From: Chryseomicrobium excrementi
Lineage (GTDB): Bacteria; Bacillota; Bacilli; Bacillales_A; Planococcaceae
Direction: 5' to 3'
Length of the DNA: 64,000 bases
Assembly (NCBI RefSeq): GCF_002798305.1
Contig: NZ_PCGR01000004.1
Location: 62,001-126,000 of the forward strand
Positions 43,141 to 51,399 of this stretch are shown here, in pieces. The translations under genes were made by a program, and so were the position numbers. The notes below the pieces were generated by a model. The model ran no database searches and had not been told where the DNA came from. It worked only from the letters and a program-made list of their open reading frames with translations. Each line of letters starts with the position of its first letter. Positions within the stretch are counted from its first letter, which is position 1.

Positions 43141-43152
43141 TGTCGACAGGCT
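43121..43152 (-). terminator. Terminator of the CarH-like regulator gene
   Basis: AGCCTGTCGA (43131-43140) and TCGACAGGCT (43143-43152) form a perfect 10-pair stem with a U-rich tail on the minus strand, ten bases after the stop codon. Confidence 0.9.
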
Positions 43153-43161
43153 ACAGGAAAC

Positions 43162-44058
43162 TTATAGCGCTTCTTCTAAGATGGCATTTAGGTCAGGTGC
43201 AAATTTGATAGCATCTAGGTGATGCGTCTGCAAATAACTCTCCATTCCTTTTCCACCAGCGAAGAATTTGATTTTTGGGTAGTTCTTCGCGAACTCATTC
43301 AGCTTTTCCATCGTTTCCGGGTGTTGTTTTAAGGGAACAGTTGTAGAAGCTGATAATAATACAAACTTAGGACGCAGTCGCTCTACTAGAGATTCAATGG
43401 ATCCAGATGCAGGAGAAGCACCGATCATAAACGACTTCCAACCACGGACCATAAATTGAAGAAGGAGAATGTGAAGAGGCACTTCATGATATTCTCCTGG
43501 AATACAAGCACCGAGAACGAGTGGCGCGTCTTCACGGTACGGATAATTTCTGCGAATCTGGACTAAAAAGTCACGCACGACCATACTCGAGACGGCTTCT
43601 TGATACTCATCCCACTGTTTTTTCTCCCAGCGTGTCCCGACTTCTCTTAAAAAAGGTAGGACGACGGAGCTAAGGAAAAGGTCGAGGCCTAAATCCTGGT
43701 GTGCTTGATGCAAGGTACGATTTAACTCAAGTTCCTCACAGTTGGCACCATATTCGAGAAGTTTAAATACATAATCGTTCCATTCCTCTACAACTGGAAC
43801 AGGTGTTAACGAATTCCCAGATTGCTCTGCTTCTCGCTCTTTTTCAATTAGTAACGCTGCTTGCTTAATTGTATAGCCTTCATCTGAAAGACGCTTCACC
43901 CGGAGGAGTGTCGCAATATCTTGATCCTGATACAAGCGGTAGCCGTTGTCCATACGTTCGGGTTCAATCAATTGGTACCGTTCTTCCCATTTCCGAATGA
44001 CTTGTTTCGACAAGCCGGTAACATCAGAGACCTGTTGGATGTTGTAATTCCCTTTCAT
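43162..44058 (-). CDS. MerR-family regulator with B12-binding domain (CarH/LitR-like)
   Basis: 298 residues in three parts: MerR winged helix (YNIQQVSDVTGLSKQVIRKWEERY, 5-28, then NGYRLYQDQDI), a four-helix bundle (about 90-170) and a cobalamin-binding domain (from about 178). In CarH the lower cobalt ligand is the His of a PGExHE motif; here it is CIPGEYHE with His191. The light-sensing CarH motif Wx9EH is present only as Trp144...Glu154-Ala155, so the His is replaced by Ala. CarH proteins repress light-response genes in the dark with adenosylcobalamin bound and release DNA on illumination. The divergent operon ends in a photolyase gene, fitting a light response. ATG 44058 is eight bases behind AAAGGAGG. 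Confidence 0.85.
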   Translation of the reverse strand: MKGNYNIQQVSDVTGLSKQVIRKWEERYQLIEPERMDNGYRLYQDQDIATLLRVKRLSDEGYTIKQAALLIEKEREAEQSGNSLTPVPVVEEWNDYVFKLLEYGANCEELELNRTLHQAHQDLGLDLFLSSVVLPFLREVGTRWEKKQWDEYQEAVSSMVVRDFLVQIRRNYPYREDAPLVLGACIPGEYHEVPLHILLLQFMVRGWKSFMIGASPASGSIESLVERLRPKFVLLSASTTVPLKQHPETMEKLNEFAKNYPKIKFFAGGKGMESYLQTHHLDAIKFAPDLNAILEEAL

Positions 44059-44094
44059 TGGTCGGCCTCCTTTCAATTTGTTGATTTGTTAACA

Positions 44095-44136
44095 TTGTAC
44101 AACTATTTGACGAGAAAAACAATCTTTCTGTATAAT
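44095..44136 (+). promoter_or_regulatory. Promoter of the photolyase operon with palindromic motifs
   Basis: TTGACG (44107-44112) and TATAAT (44131-44136) with an 18-base spacer form a good promoter. TTGTACAA (44095-44102), a perfect palindrome, lies directly upstream, and ACAAT (44119-44123) ... ATTGT (44134-44138) forms an inverted pair over the -10. These are candidate sites for the divergent CarH-like regulator; that link is inference. Confidence 0.65.
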
Positions 44137-44160
44137 TGTTGTAAAGGATGTGTTGAATGT

Positions 44161-44589
44161 ATGGATAAAGTAGGCCGTATCTTGCTAGTCGGACTCATTT
44201 CAGGGCTCGTTTTAAATTACTATTTCAAGTTCATTGAATGGTTGACTGGGGATAAAGTTTATACACTGTTGTTGAACGTTGATTATATTCCCGTTTTGAA
44301 GAACTATACATTCCCAGAATGGATTGAGATCAGCTTCCACATGATTGTTTCTTTTGTATTGGCTTTTATTTATGCGTGGCTTTGGAATCGCTGGAAAAAG
44401 CCATTTCTTTACACCGTATTGACAGCTTTAGTGATTGGAATGGTTATCTATCCAACGACAGGCTTCTCAGACCGAACACCAGAAGTCACAGATCTAAGCG
44501 CACTATTTTGGTGGCAAACAGGCCATTTGCTTTATGGGTGGGTAGTCGCTTGGATGCTTCAAAGACTTTACAACAAGACAGGAGGATGA
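44161..44589 (+). CDS. Polytopic membrane protein of unknown function
   Basis: 142 residues with four hydrophobic segments (about 7-27, 56-76, 82-100, 117-136) and short aromatic-rich loops. No family recognised with confidence. First gene of a four-gene unit (membrane protein, FtsX-like permease, ATPase, photolyase), with five bases before the next start. ATG 44161 lies 13 bases behind AAAGGA, longer than usual, but no other in-frame start fits. Confidence 0.7.
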   Translation: MDKVGRILLVGLISGLVLNYYFKFIEWLTGDKVYTLLLNVDYIPVLKNYTFPEWIEISFHMIVSFVLAFIYAWLWNRWKKPFLYTVLTALVIGMVIYPTTGFSDRTPEVTDLSALFWWQTGHLLYGWVVAWMLQRLYNKTGG

Positions 44590-44593
44590 CTAG

Positions 44594-45658
44594 ATGTTTT
44601 TAGCATGGAATGAAATCAAAAAGAACAAATTGCGCTTTGCGCTTGTGATCGGGGTACTCTTTCTCGTATCGTACCTCGTCTTTTTCTTGACGGGACTGGC
44701 AAATGGACTGGCCAATTTAAACCGAGAAGCTGTTGATAAGTGGGCTGGCGACGGCATCATGTTGACAGAAGACTCCGACCAAAGTTTGCCGCAGTCATTT
44801 TTATCTATTGAAGATGCGGATTCGATAGACGCGGAAACAGCGGTACTCGGTCAGTTAAATACGATTGTCACTAGTGGTGATTTAAAACAAGGTGTTGCTA
44901 TCTTTGGAATCGACGAAAATGAATTTATCACTCCCGATGTCTCTGAAGGGGAACTGTTCTCGGACGAGAACGAAGTTGTAGCCGCAGATTTCTTACAAGA
45001 GGAAGGATTTGAAATTGGAGACACATTGACCCTCTCTTCTTCGGATGAGGAATTGACTATTGTCGGATTCACAGAAGATGCTCGCTTTAACGCAGCACCG
45101 GTCCTCTATGCCTCACTCGAGACGTTCCAAACCGTGCGTTTTGGAGAAGCGACTGAGCAGAACGCAGATCAAGTAAACGGTATCGTCATCCGTGCAGATG
45201 ATTTATCAGCACTCGATGCGCCTGAAGATCTGGCCATCGTGGATACACAGACATTTATTGAAAATTTACCAGGTTACACAGAACAAAAATTGACGCTCGA
45301 CTTTATGATTTACTTCTTATTCATCATTTCAGCGACCATTGTTGCGATTTTCTTATACGTCTTGACGGTTCAGAAAATCAACATGTTTGGCGTCATGAAA
45401 GCACAAGGGATCTCCAACGGCTACTTGGCACGCTCTGTCGTTGCGCAAACGTTTATACTCGCGGCAGTGGGTGTCGTTACAGGTTATGTGCTGACTCTAG
45501 TGACCGGCCTGTTCCTTCCAAACGCGGTACCTGTCCAGTTTGACGGAGTCGCTATGGCTATCTACGGCGTTGTGTTAATCGCTGTTGCCATTTTAGGAGC
45601 GATCTTCTCTGTGCTTACCATTGTAAGAATCGACCCACTGAAAGCAATAGGAGCGTGA
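44594..45658 (+). CDS. FtsX/MacB-type ABC permease (HrtB-like)
   Basis: 354 residues: N-terminal transmembrane helix (about 15-37), a 190-residue extracytoplasmic domain, then three C-terminal helices with the FtsX-fold segment LTVQKINMFGVMKAQGISNGYLARSVV and the terminal VRIDPLKAIGA. Four-helix permeases of this size with the ATPase directly downstream resemble HrtBA, which removes excess haem from Gram-positive membranes, and DevCA. Mechanotransmission exporters of this class act on substrates at the outer membrane face. ATG 44594 follows GGAGGATG. The substrate is not provable here. Confidence 0.82.
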   Translation: MFLAWNEIKKNKLRFALVIGVLFLVSYLVFFLTGLANGLANLNREAVDKWAGDGIMLTEDSDQSLPQSFLSIEDADSIDAETAVLGQLNTIVTSGDLKQGVAIFGIDENEFITPDVSEGELFSDENEVVAADFLQEEGFEIGDTLTLSSSDEELTIVGFTEDARFNAAPVLYASLETFQTVRFGEATEQNADQVNGIVIRADDLSALDAPEDLAIVDTQTFIENLPGYTEQKLTLDFMIYFLFIISATIVAIFLYVLTVQKINMFGVMKAQGISNGYLARSVVAQTFILAAVGVVTGYVLTLVTGLFLPNAVPVQFDGVAMAIYGVVLIAVAILGAIFSVLTIVRIDPLKAIGA

Positions 45659-45662
45659 TGAC

Positions 45663-46364
45663 ATGACAGTACTCGAACTCAAACAAGCGAAAAAGACATT
45701 CGGCACGGGCCATAAAAAAGTAGAAGCATTAAAAGAAACGAACTTTCAAGCTCAAGCTGGCGAGATGATTGCTATCATTGGTCCCTCCGGTTCTGGAAAA
45801 AGTACTTTCTTAACGATTGCTGGGGGCCTGCAAACACCAAGTGAAGGAGACGTGGTGATCAACGGGACGTCTCTTGCGAAACTGAATGAAAAGAAGCTCT
45901 CCAAAGTTCGTTTAAACGAAATCGGCTTTATATTGCAAGCCTCTAACTTAGTGCCGTTCTTGACGGTTCATAATCAGATGATGCTGTTAAAGAAAGTCAA
46001 AAAAGATACGTTGAATGACCAAGAACTCGAAGAGCTCTATAAAGACCTTGGAATCGAAGAACTTCGTAACAAATACCCGTCAGATTTATCTGGAGGGGAG
46101 CGTCAACGAGTGGCTATCGCAAAAGCTTTATACACAAACCCTTCCATAGTTCTTGCCGATGAACCGACGGCTTCTCTTGATTCAGAGCGTGCTTATGAAG
46201 TGATGGAGCTGCTTCAAAAAGAGACGAAGTCGAAACAGACGACAACTTTAGTCGTCACGCACGATACGCGGTTAATTGATTACTGCGACCGGGTCTTTAA
46301 AATGACGGATGGCACGTTACGTGAAGAGGATCATACACCTAAAGAAGGCACTGCTCATGAGTAA
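45663..46364 (+). CDS. ABC transporter ATPase (HrtA/LolD-like)
   Basis: 233 residues. Walker A GPSGSGKST (about 40-48), signature LSGGERQRVAIAKAL (about 142-156), Walker B SIVLADEPTASLD, H-loop in VVTHDTRL. Partner of the FtsX-like permease four bases upstream. ATPases of this MacB/LolD class drive the permease without substrate passing through it. The 3' end overlaps the photolyase start by eight bases. Confidence 0.88.
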   Translation: MTVLELKQAKKTFGTGHKKVEALKETNFQAQAGEMIAIIGPSGSGKSTFLTIAGGLQTPSEGDVVINGTSLAKLNEKKLSKVRLNEIGFILQASNLVPFLTVHNQMMLLKKVKKDTLNDQELEELYKDLGIEELRNKYPSDLSGGERQRVAIAKALYTNPSIVLADEPTASLDSERAYEVMELLQKETKSKQTTTLVVTHDTRLIDYCDRVFKMTDGTLREEDHTPKEGTAHE

Positions 46365-47658
46365 ACGCTCCCTCGTCTGGTTTCGCCGTGACCTCCGTCT
46401 GCACGATCACCCTGCGCTAGCACAAGCTGGTCATGATGGCCGGGTGCTAGCCCTTTTCACTCTATCACCTGAGATGCGTAAACTCGAGGCTTCCTGCTGG
46501 TGGCTTGAAGAATCACTGAAGGAACTAAAGACTGCTCTTCACGATAAGGGAATCAAGTTATTAGTTACGGATGAAGACCCAACAATCTGTATTCCAAAAC
46601 TTGTGGAGAACCACAACTGCGACCAGGTGCTTTGGAATGATAGCTACGCAACGGATGAACGAAAAGTGGAGCTTGCTGTTAAAAAAGCTTTAGACGCAAA
46701 GTCCATCTCCTATCAAGCACTAGATGGGGACCTGCTGTTCCCTCATCACGAGCTGACGAAAGAAAACGGAGAGCCGTATTCCATCTTTACGCCGTTCTAC
46801 AAACGCTCGCAACAAGAGACAGTGAAGCGCCCCATTGCGATGCCGGAAGAGTGGCAAGGGATTCGAGCCAAGACGCTAAAAACGATTGAAGAGTTAGAGC
46901 TCCTTCCCGATCATCCGTGGACAAAGAAGTTTGCAAACCACTGGTCGCCAGGTGAAAAAGCAGGCATTAAGAAGTTTCAGCAGTTTGCGAAAGAAGACAT
47001 CGAGGACTATAAAAAGATGCGCGATTTCCCTGACGCTGCGGCGACTTCTGAAATCTCTCCGTATTTAACATGGGGGAATCTGAGTGTGCGTGCAGTCTAT
47101 TACGCTGCAAAACGCGAAAAGAATGCAGAACCTTACTTAAGGCAATTGGTGTGGCGCGAGTTTGCTAAGCGTCAACTTCTTGAGCATCCGACGCTTGAAA
47201 CAAAAGCACTTCGCTCGGAGTTTGATTCGTTTCCTTGGAAAGCGAGTCATGCCGATTTCGAAAAGTGGAAGCGTGGAGAGACTGGCTACCCTCTTGTGGA
47301 CGCAGGAATGAAACAGCTTTGGGAAACAGGTTGGATGCACAATCGTGTGCGAATGGTTGCCGCTTCTTTCCTGACCAAACACCTTCTTCTTCCGTGGCAA
47401 TGGGGTGCCGAGTGGTTCAAAGAAACACTTGTCGATTATGATGAGGCGAACAACGGGATGGGATGGCAGTGGGTTGCTGGCACAGGCATTGATGCTGCCC
47501 CGTACTTCCGAATCTTTAACCCGACGACTCAGCTTGAAAAGTTTGATAAAAATGAAGAGTATGTTCACCACTGGAAAGCAGATCAAGGTCTAGAACCGAT
47601 TGTCGACCACAAAGAAGCTCGAGAACGTGCACTGGAAGCGTATAAATCTATAAAATAA
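46357..47658 (+). CDS. phr: Deoxyribodipyrimidine photolyase (class I CPD photolyase)
   Basis: 433 residues. The N-terminal antenna-binding domain begins SLVWFRRDLRLHDHPAL; the FAD-binding domain has LVWREFAKRQLLEHP, TGYPLVDAGMKQLWETGWMHNRVRMVAASFLTK and the flavin-binding VDYDEANNGMGWQWVAGTGIDAAPYFRIFNP. It repairs cyclobutane pyrimidine dimers using blue light. ATG 46357 is eight bases after AAGAAGG and inside the ATPase gene. Its place at the end of an operon facing a CarH-like regulator suggests light or stress control. Confidence 0.93.
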   Translation: MSKRSLVWFRRDLRLHDHPALAQAGHDGRVLALFTLSPEMRKLEASCWWLEESLKELKTALHDKGIKLLVTDEDPTICIPKLVENHNCDQVLWNDSYATDERKVELAVKKALDAKSISYQALDGDLLFPHHELTKENGEPYSIFTPFYKRSQQETVKRPIAMPEEWQGIRAKTLKTIEELELLPDHPWTKKFANHWSPGEKAGIKKFQQFAKEDIEDYKKMRDFPDAAATSEISPYLTWGNLSVRAVYYAAKREKNAEPYLRQLVWREFAKRQLLEHPTLETKALRSEFDSFPWKASHADFEKWKRGETGYPLVDAGMKQLWETGWMHNRVRMVAASFLTKHLLLPWQWGAEWFKETLVDYDEANNGMGWQWVAGTGIDAAPYFRIFNPTTQLEKFDKNEEYVHHWKADQGLEPIVDHKEARERALEAYKSIK

Positions 47659-47736
47659 CACAGATGTACGTCTACACAACACAACCCGTGCTATACTGAG
47701 AAGGTATTGTATCCAATCAGTTAAGGAGTGACGCAT

Positions 47737-48912
47737 GTGAATTTTCAACCTGCAACACGAATGGAACGCTTCCCTACATCGATTTTTGGAGAACTGAAAA
47801 AAGCCGCGGCCATCCGTGTCTCAAACGATTTACCTGTCTATGACCTGAGTCTTGGCAGTCCAGATCTCCCTCCAGCGGAAGCGGTCCGACAGACCCTCTC
47901 AGAGAAAAGTGCGCTTGCCACTTCTTATGGCTATACATTGACCGGAACATCTCGTTTTTACGAGGCGGTCGCTACTTACTACAAAAATCGGATGGGCGTC
48001 ACTCTCGACCCTGAGACAGAAATCATTCAGACGATGGGGTCACAGGAAGGACTCGTCCACCTCCCTCTTGCTTTCTGCGACGAAGGAGATATCGTTTTGA
48101 CAACCAATCCGGCTTACGTTGCCTATGATGCTGGAATTCATGTAGCCGGCGCAACACCGTATTACCTCTCTCTTGATGAAGAGAACGGATTTTTGCCAGA
48201 CATCGCTTCGATTCCGGATGACATCGCGGATCAAGCAAAACTACTAATTTTAAATTTACCAGGCAACCCGGTGCCTGCACTGCCAAATGAGACATTCTTC
48301 AAGGATGTCGTAGCTTTTGCTAAAAAACACAACATCATCGTGGTACATGATGCGGCCTACGCTGAATTTTATTTTGATGGAAGTGGTCCGAAAAGCTTCT
48401 TGGCTACTCCAGGCGCTAAAGAAGTCGGGCTCGAAATCAATTCTCTTTCTAAGACATTTAGTCTTGCTGGAGCACGCATTGCCTACATCGCTGGGAATGC
48501 AGAGTTGATCGCAGTGATCAAAAGTTTAAAATCCCATCTCGACTACGGCATTTTTGAACCGATCCAAGAAGCTGCCATTACGGCCCTTTCTCACGCTGAG
48601 GAAATCACGGACAATCTGCGCCGTGTGTTCTCAGAACGTCATCACGTATTGAGACAAGGACTTGAAGAGCTTGGCTGGAAAGTGGCTCCGTCTAATGGCG
48701 GCATGTTCATCTGGGCAGCCTATCCTTACCCAATGAAGGACACCGAGTTTGTATTCCACGTTCTACGAGAGACCGGTGTCGTGATGGTACCAGGATCTAT
48801 CTTTGGAACAGAAGGTGACGGGTTCGCACGAATTGCCTTAGTGAAAGATGTAGAAGTGTTGAAACAAGCACTCGAAGCTTTAAAAACTCTCCAACCGATT
48901 GAAGTTGGATAA
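47737..48912 (+). CDS. PLP-dependent aminotransferase, class I/II
   Basis: 391 residues of fold-type I. The PLP-binding Lys is in NSLSKTFSLAGARIAY (about 242), with NLPGNPVPA (cofactor Asn), VHDAAYAEF (Asp that contacts the pyridine N and the Tyr) and the carboxylate-binding Arg in GFARIALV. It resembles LL-diaminopimelate/aspartate-type aminotransferases of Bacillota; NPGNPTG-like Pro-Val-Pro replacement of the usual NPxNPT differs from the commonest form. Substrate uncertain. GTG 47737 is eight bases behind AAGGAG; GTG 47728 overlaps that site. Co-transcribed with hmoB, 15 bases downstream. Confidence 0.85.
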   Translation: MNFQPATRMERFPTSIFGELKKAAAIRVSNDLPVYDLSLGSPDLPPAEAVRQTLSEKSALATSYGYTLTGTSRFYEAVATYYKNRMGVTLDPETEIIQTMGSQEGLVHLPLAFCDEGDIVLTTNPAYVAYDAGIHVAGATPYYLSLDEENGFLPDIASIPDDIADQAKLLILNLPGNPVPALPNETFFKDVVAFAKKHNIIVVHDAAYAEFYFDGSGPKSFLATPGAKEVGLEINSLSKTFSLAGARIAYIAGNAELIAVIKSLKSHLDYGIFEPIQEAAITALSHAEEITDNLRRVFSERHHVLRQGLEELGWKVAPSNGGMFIWAAYPYPMKDTEFVFHVLRETGVVMVPGSIFGTEGDGFARIALVKDVEVLKQALEALKTLQPIEVG

Positions 48913-49383
<471 letters not shown>

Positions 49384-49390
49384 GTTTTCA

Positions 49391-49420
49391 CCACACTTCT
49401 TTCAGGAAGTGTGGTTTTTT
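49391..49420 (+). terminator. Terminator of the aminotransferase-hmoB operon
   Basis: CCACACTTC and GAAGTGTGG form a nine-pair stem followed by T6. Confidence 0.9.
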
Positions 49421-49447
49421 AGTCGCCGAGATGAGCTGAGCGCTCGT

Positions 49448-49545
49448 TCTTCGACAAATTTAGCGTTCCTTTAGACAAATTCGAGAAGCTATTCAACAGA
49501 TTTAGAGTTTCTTTACGCAAATTTCGAATTCCTTTCGACTAAAGA
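49448..49545. repeat. 21-base tandem repeat array D
   Basis: ACAAAT-like words recur at 49454, 49475, 49496 (ACAGAT), 49517 (GCAAAT) and 49538 (ACTAAA), 21 bases apart, with TTTAG/TTCGA-like words between. Units are diverged. The array lies between two convergent terminators, as do arrays A and B. Confidence 0.7.
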
Positions 49546-49577
49546 AAAAACTAGCTTTCCCCTACAGGGAAAGCTAG
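49545..49577 (-). terminator. Terminator of the ring-cleaving dioxygenase gene
   Basis: CTAGCTTTCCC and GGGAAAGCTAG pair perfectly around CTACA, with a U6 tail on the minus strand. Confidence 0.92.
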
Positions 49578-49581
49578 CCAA

Positions 49582-50565
49582 TCACTCATATTCTTTCTGA
49601 ATATCTTTCGTGCTACGGACTGTATCAATTGGACGCACGAGTTTCTCGATCTGCTCACGACGGCCTTCAAATTTCGGTGGCAACGCAAGTTTCTCACCTA
49701 ATGTCTCATACGGCTCGTCGTCCATGAATCCAGGGCCGTCTGTAGCAAACTCAAACAGTAATGGTGGTGCGATGCGCGCATATAACGATTCAAAGTAGAA
49801 GCGGTCGACATATCCGGAAGATGGAATACCAATCTGATTCAAGCGGTCGATCCAGAAGTTCAGCGCATCTCGATCTTCCACACGGAAAGCTACGTGGTGA
49901 ACAGTACCAAAGCCTTGTCGTCCAGGCGGCAAGATAACGTTCTTCTCAATGATTACTGCTGCCCCGTTTCCTCCCTCGCCTACTTCCATCCATGTGATAT
50001 CGCCCTCTGTAGCTACTTCACGGAATCCTAATACTTTGTCTAGCATCTCTTTCAAGAAGTCTACTCGGTCATAGCGGAAGACGATCGGACCTAGTCCGGT
50101 GATTGCAAACTCTAGTGGAATCGGACCGTTTTGCCACGGTGTTCCAGAAGCCACTCCCTCGTTGTTTTCATCTGAGATCAGCTGGTAACGCTGATCATCG
50201 AAGTCGGCAAATTTCACAACTTGTCTGCCAAACATCGTTTCAATACCGCTGTTTTTCACACCTAAACGGTCGAAGCGTTTTACCCAATAGTCAAGCGCTG
50301 CGTCTGTCGGCACTCGAAAAGACGTGCGGTAAATTTCATTCGTTCCGTGTGAGCCTTTTTGAATTCCAGGAAAATCAAAGAAGGTCATATCCGTACCTGC
50401 ACTGCCGCGATCGTCCGCGAAGAATAAGTGGTACGTCTGAATATCATCTTGGTTCACCGTTTTTTTGACAAGACGCATGCCTAGCACATACGTAAAAAAT
50501 TCATAGTTCTTTTCGGCACTGCTGGTAATAGCGGTTACGTGGTGGATCCCTTTTAATTCGTTCAT
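49582..50565 (-). CDS. mhqO: Ring-cleaving dioxygenase, MhqO/MhqA type (VOC family)
   Basis: 327 residues made of two VOC modules. GIHHVTAIT (His8/His9) in the first and GTVHHVAFRVED plus LLFEFATDGPGF in the second supply the 2-His-1-Glu type metal site. Extradiol dioxygenases of this group (YdfO/MhqO, YkcA/MhqA) protect Bacilli from quinones such as methylhydroquinone. An MhqR-like operator on the promoter supports this role. ATG 50565 follows GAGGAGG. Which Mhq paralogue it matches best is not certain. Confidence 0.88.
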   Translation of the reverse strand: MNELKGIHHVTAITSSAEKNYEFFTYVLGMRLVKKTVNQDDIQTYHLFFADDRGSAGTDMTFFDFPGIQKGSHGTNEIYRTSFRVPTDAALDYWVKRFDRLGVKNSGIETMFGRQVVKFADFDDQRYQLISDENNEGVASGTPWQNGPIPLEFAITGLGPIVFRYDRVDFLKEMLDKVLGFREVATEGDITWMEVGEGGNGAAVIIEKNVILPPGRQGFGTVHHVAFRVEDRDALNFWIDRLNQIGIPSSGYVDRFYFESLYARIAPPLLFEFATDGPGFMDDEPYETLGEKLALPPKFEGRREQIEKLVRPIDTVRSTKDIQKEYE

Positions 50566-50600
50566 TGGTTGGTGCCTCCTCTGTTTTTCTATAAATTGAG

Positions 50601-50631
50601 TATACCGGATATTTATCTCGAATTCAAGATA
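50601..50631 (-). promoter_or_regulatory. MhqR operator on the dioxygenase promoter
   Basis: TATCTCGAATTCAAGATA (50614-50631) is an inverted repeat with one mismatch and matches the MhqR box TATCTCGAAnTCGAGATA. On the minus strand TTGAAT and TATACT (50606-50601) are 17 bases apart, and the -35 lies within the operator, so bound repressor would block polymerase. No mhqR gene is in the window. Confidence 0.85.
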
Positions 50632-50682
50632 TTAGTTCGAAAACAAACCTGCCCTGTTCAAGACAAGACAGGTGGGTATTTT

Positions 50683-51249
50683 TTAATCTAAGATAGAATC
50701 TTTTTTCTCCGTTAAGAACGTGAGTACCTTGTTCGTCGGATCATACGATTCCCCATAAAATTCTTTATCTTTATACGTGTGAATGTTTTCGTATGTCCAC
50801 TTCATAGCCTCATAGACTTCTTTTTCATCGCGAGGTTCTGGCGTCCAGTATAAAATTTCGAGTACTGTATTCTCACCAGTCGCTAATGAACGTCGATTAT
50901 AGCCAATCTGTGTTGCGTGTTCAAAGCCTTCACGCGCATAAAAACGTAATCGTTTTTCTGTATCTGTATCTTCATAATTCACAGGCTCAACTTCTAATAA
51001 GATAGTTTTCCCTTTAGCTTTTAATTTTTCAAGTAGTTTTTTCCCTAGACCTTCCCCACGTGCTTCTTTCGAAACAAATAGATAATCAACGAAGATAAAG
51101 TCTTCAAACTCTACATACATCAGGACATGTTTCGGACCTTCGTCTTTACGGTACACCTTCCCTTTTTCTTCAAGTAAGGTTTCCATATGTTCACGTGACT
51201 TCATTTCTTCTACAGGGAAATATTGATTCAGCTTTGTATACCAGTTCAT
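50683..51249 (-). CDS. GNAT-family acetyltransferase
   Basis: 188 residues. The acetyl-CoA binding region is LFVSKEARGEGLGKKLLEKLK (about residues 67-87; R-G-E-G-L-G as Q/RxxGxG/A), preceded by a strand with VEFEDFIFVDYLFV. Transfers acetyl from acetyl-CoA to an unknown amine. I start at ATG 51249, eight bases behind AAGGAG; ATG 51276 would precede that site. The 3' end lies at a weak hairpin (about 50648-50680). Confidence 0.82.
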   Translation of the reverse strand: MNWYTKLNQYFPVEEMKSREHMETLLEEKGKVYRKDEGPKHVLMYVEFEDFIFVDYLFVSKEARGEGLGKKLLEKLKAKGKTILLEVEPVNYEDTDTEKRLRFYAREGFEHATQIGYNRRSLATGENTVLEILYWTPEPRDEKEVYEAMKWTYENIHTYKDKEFYGESYDPTNKVLTFLTEKKDSILD

Positions 51250-51399
51250 GTTTCGTAGCTCCTTCGAATTTTTCATTGCCCGGAGATTTTTGTTTTTTGC
51301 CGATGCAGTTGAGGAAAAATCAGGCTAGATAAAAATCCTCACCATGACTTGTTTACCCTGATTTCGGTATACTTAAACATAAAAAGGGAGTTTTTTGAG

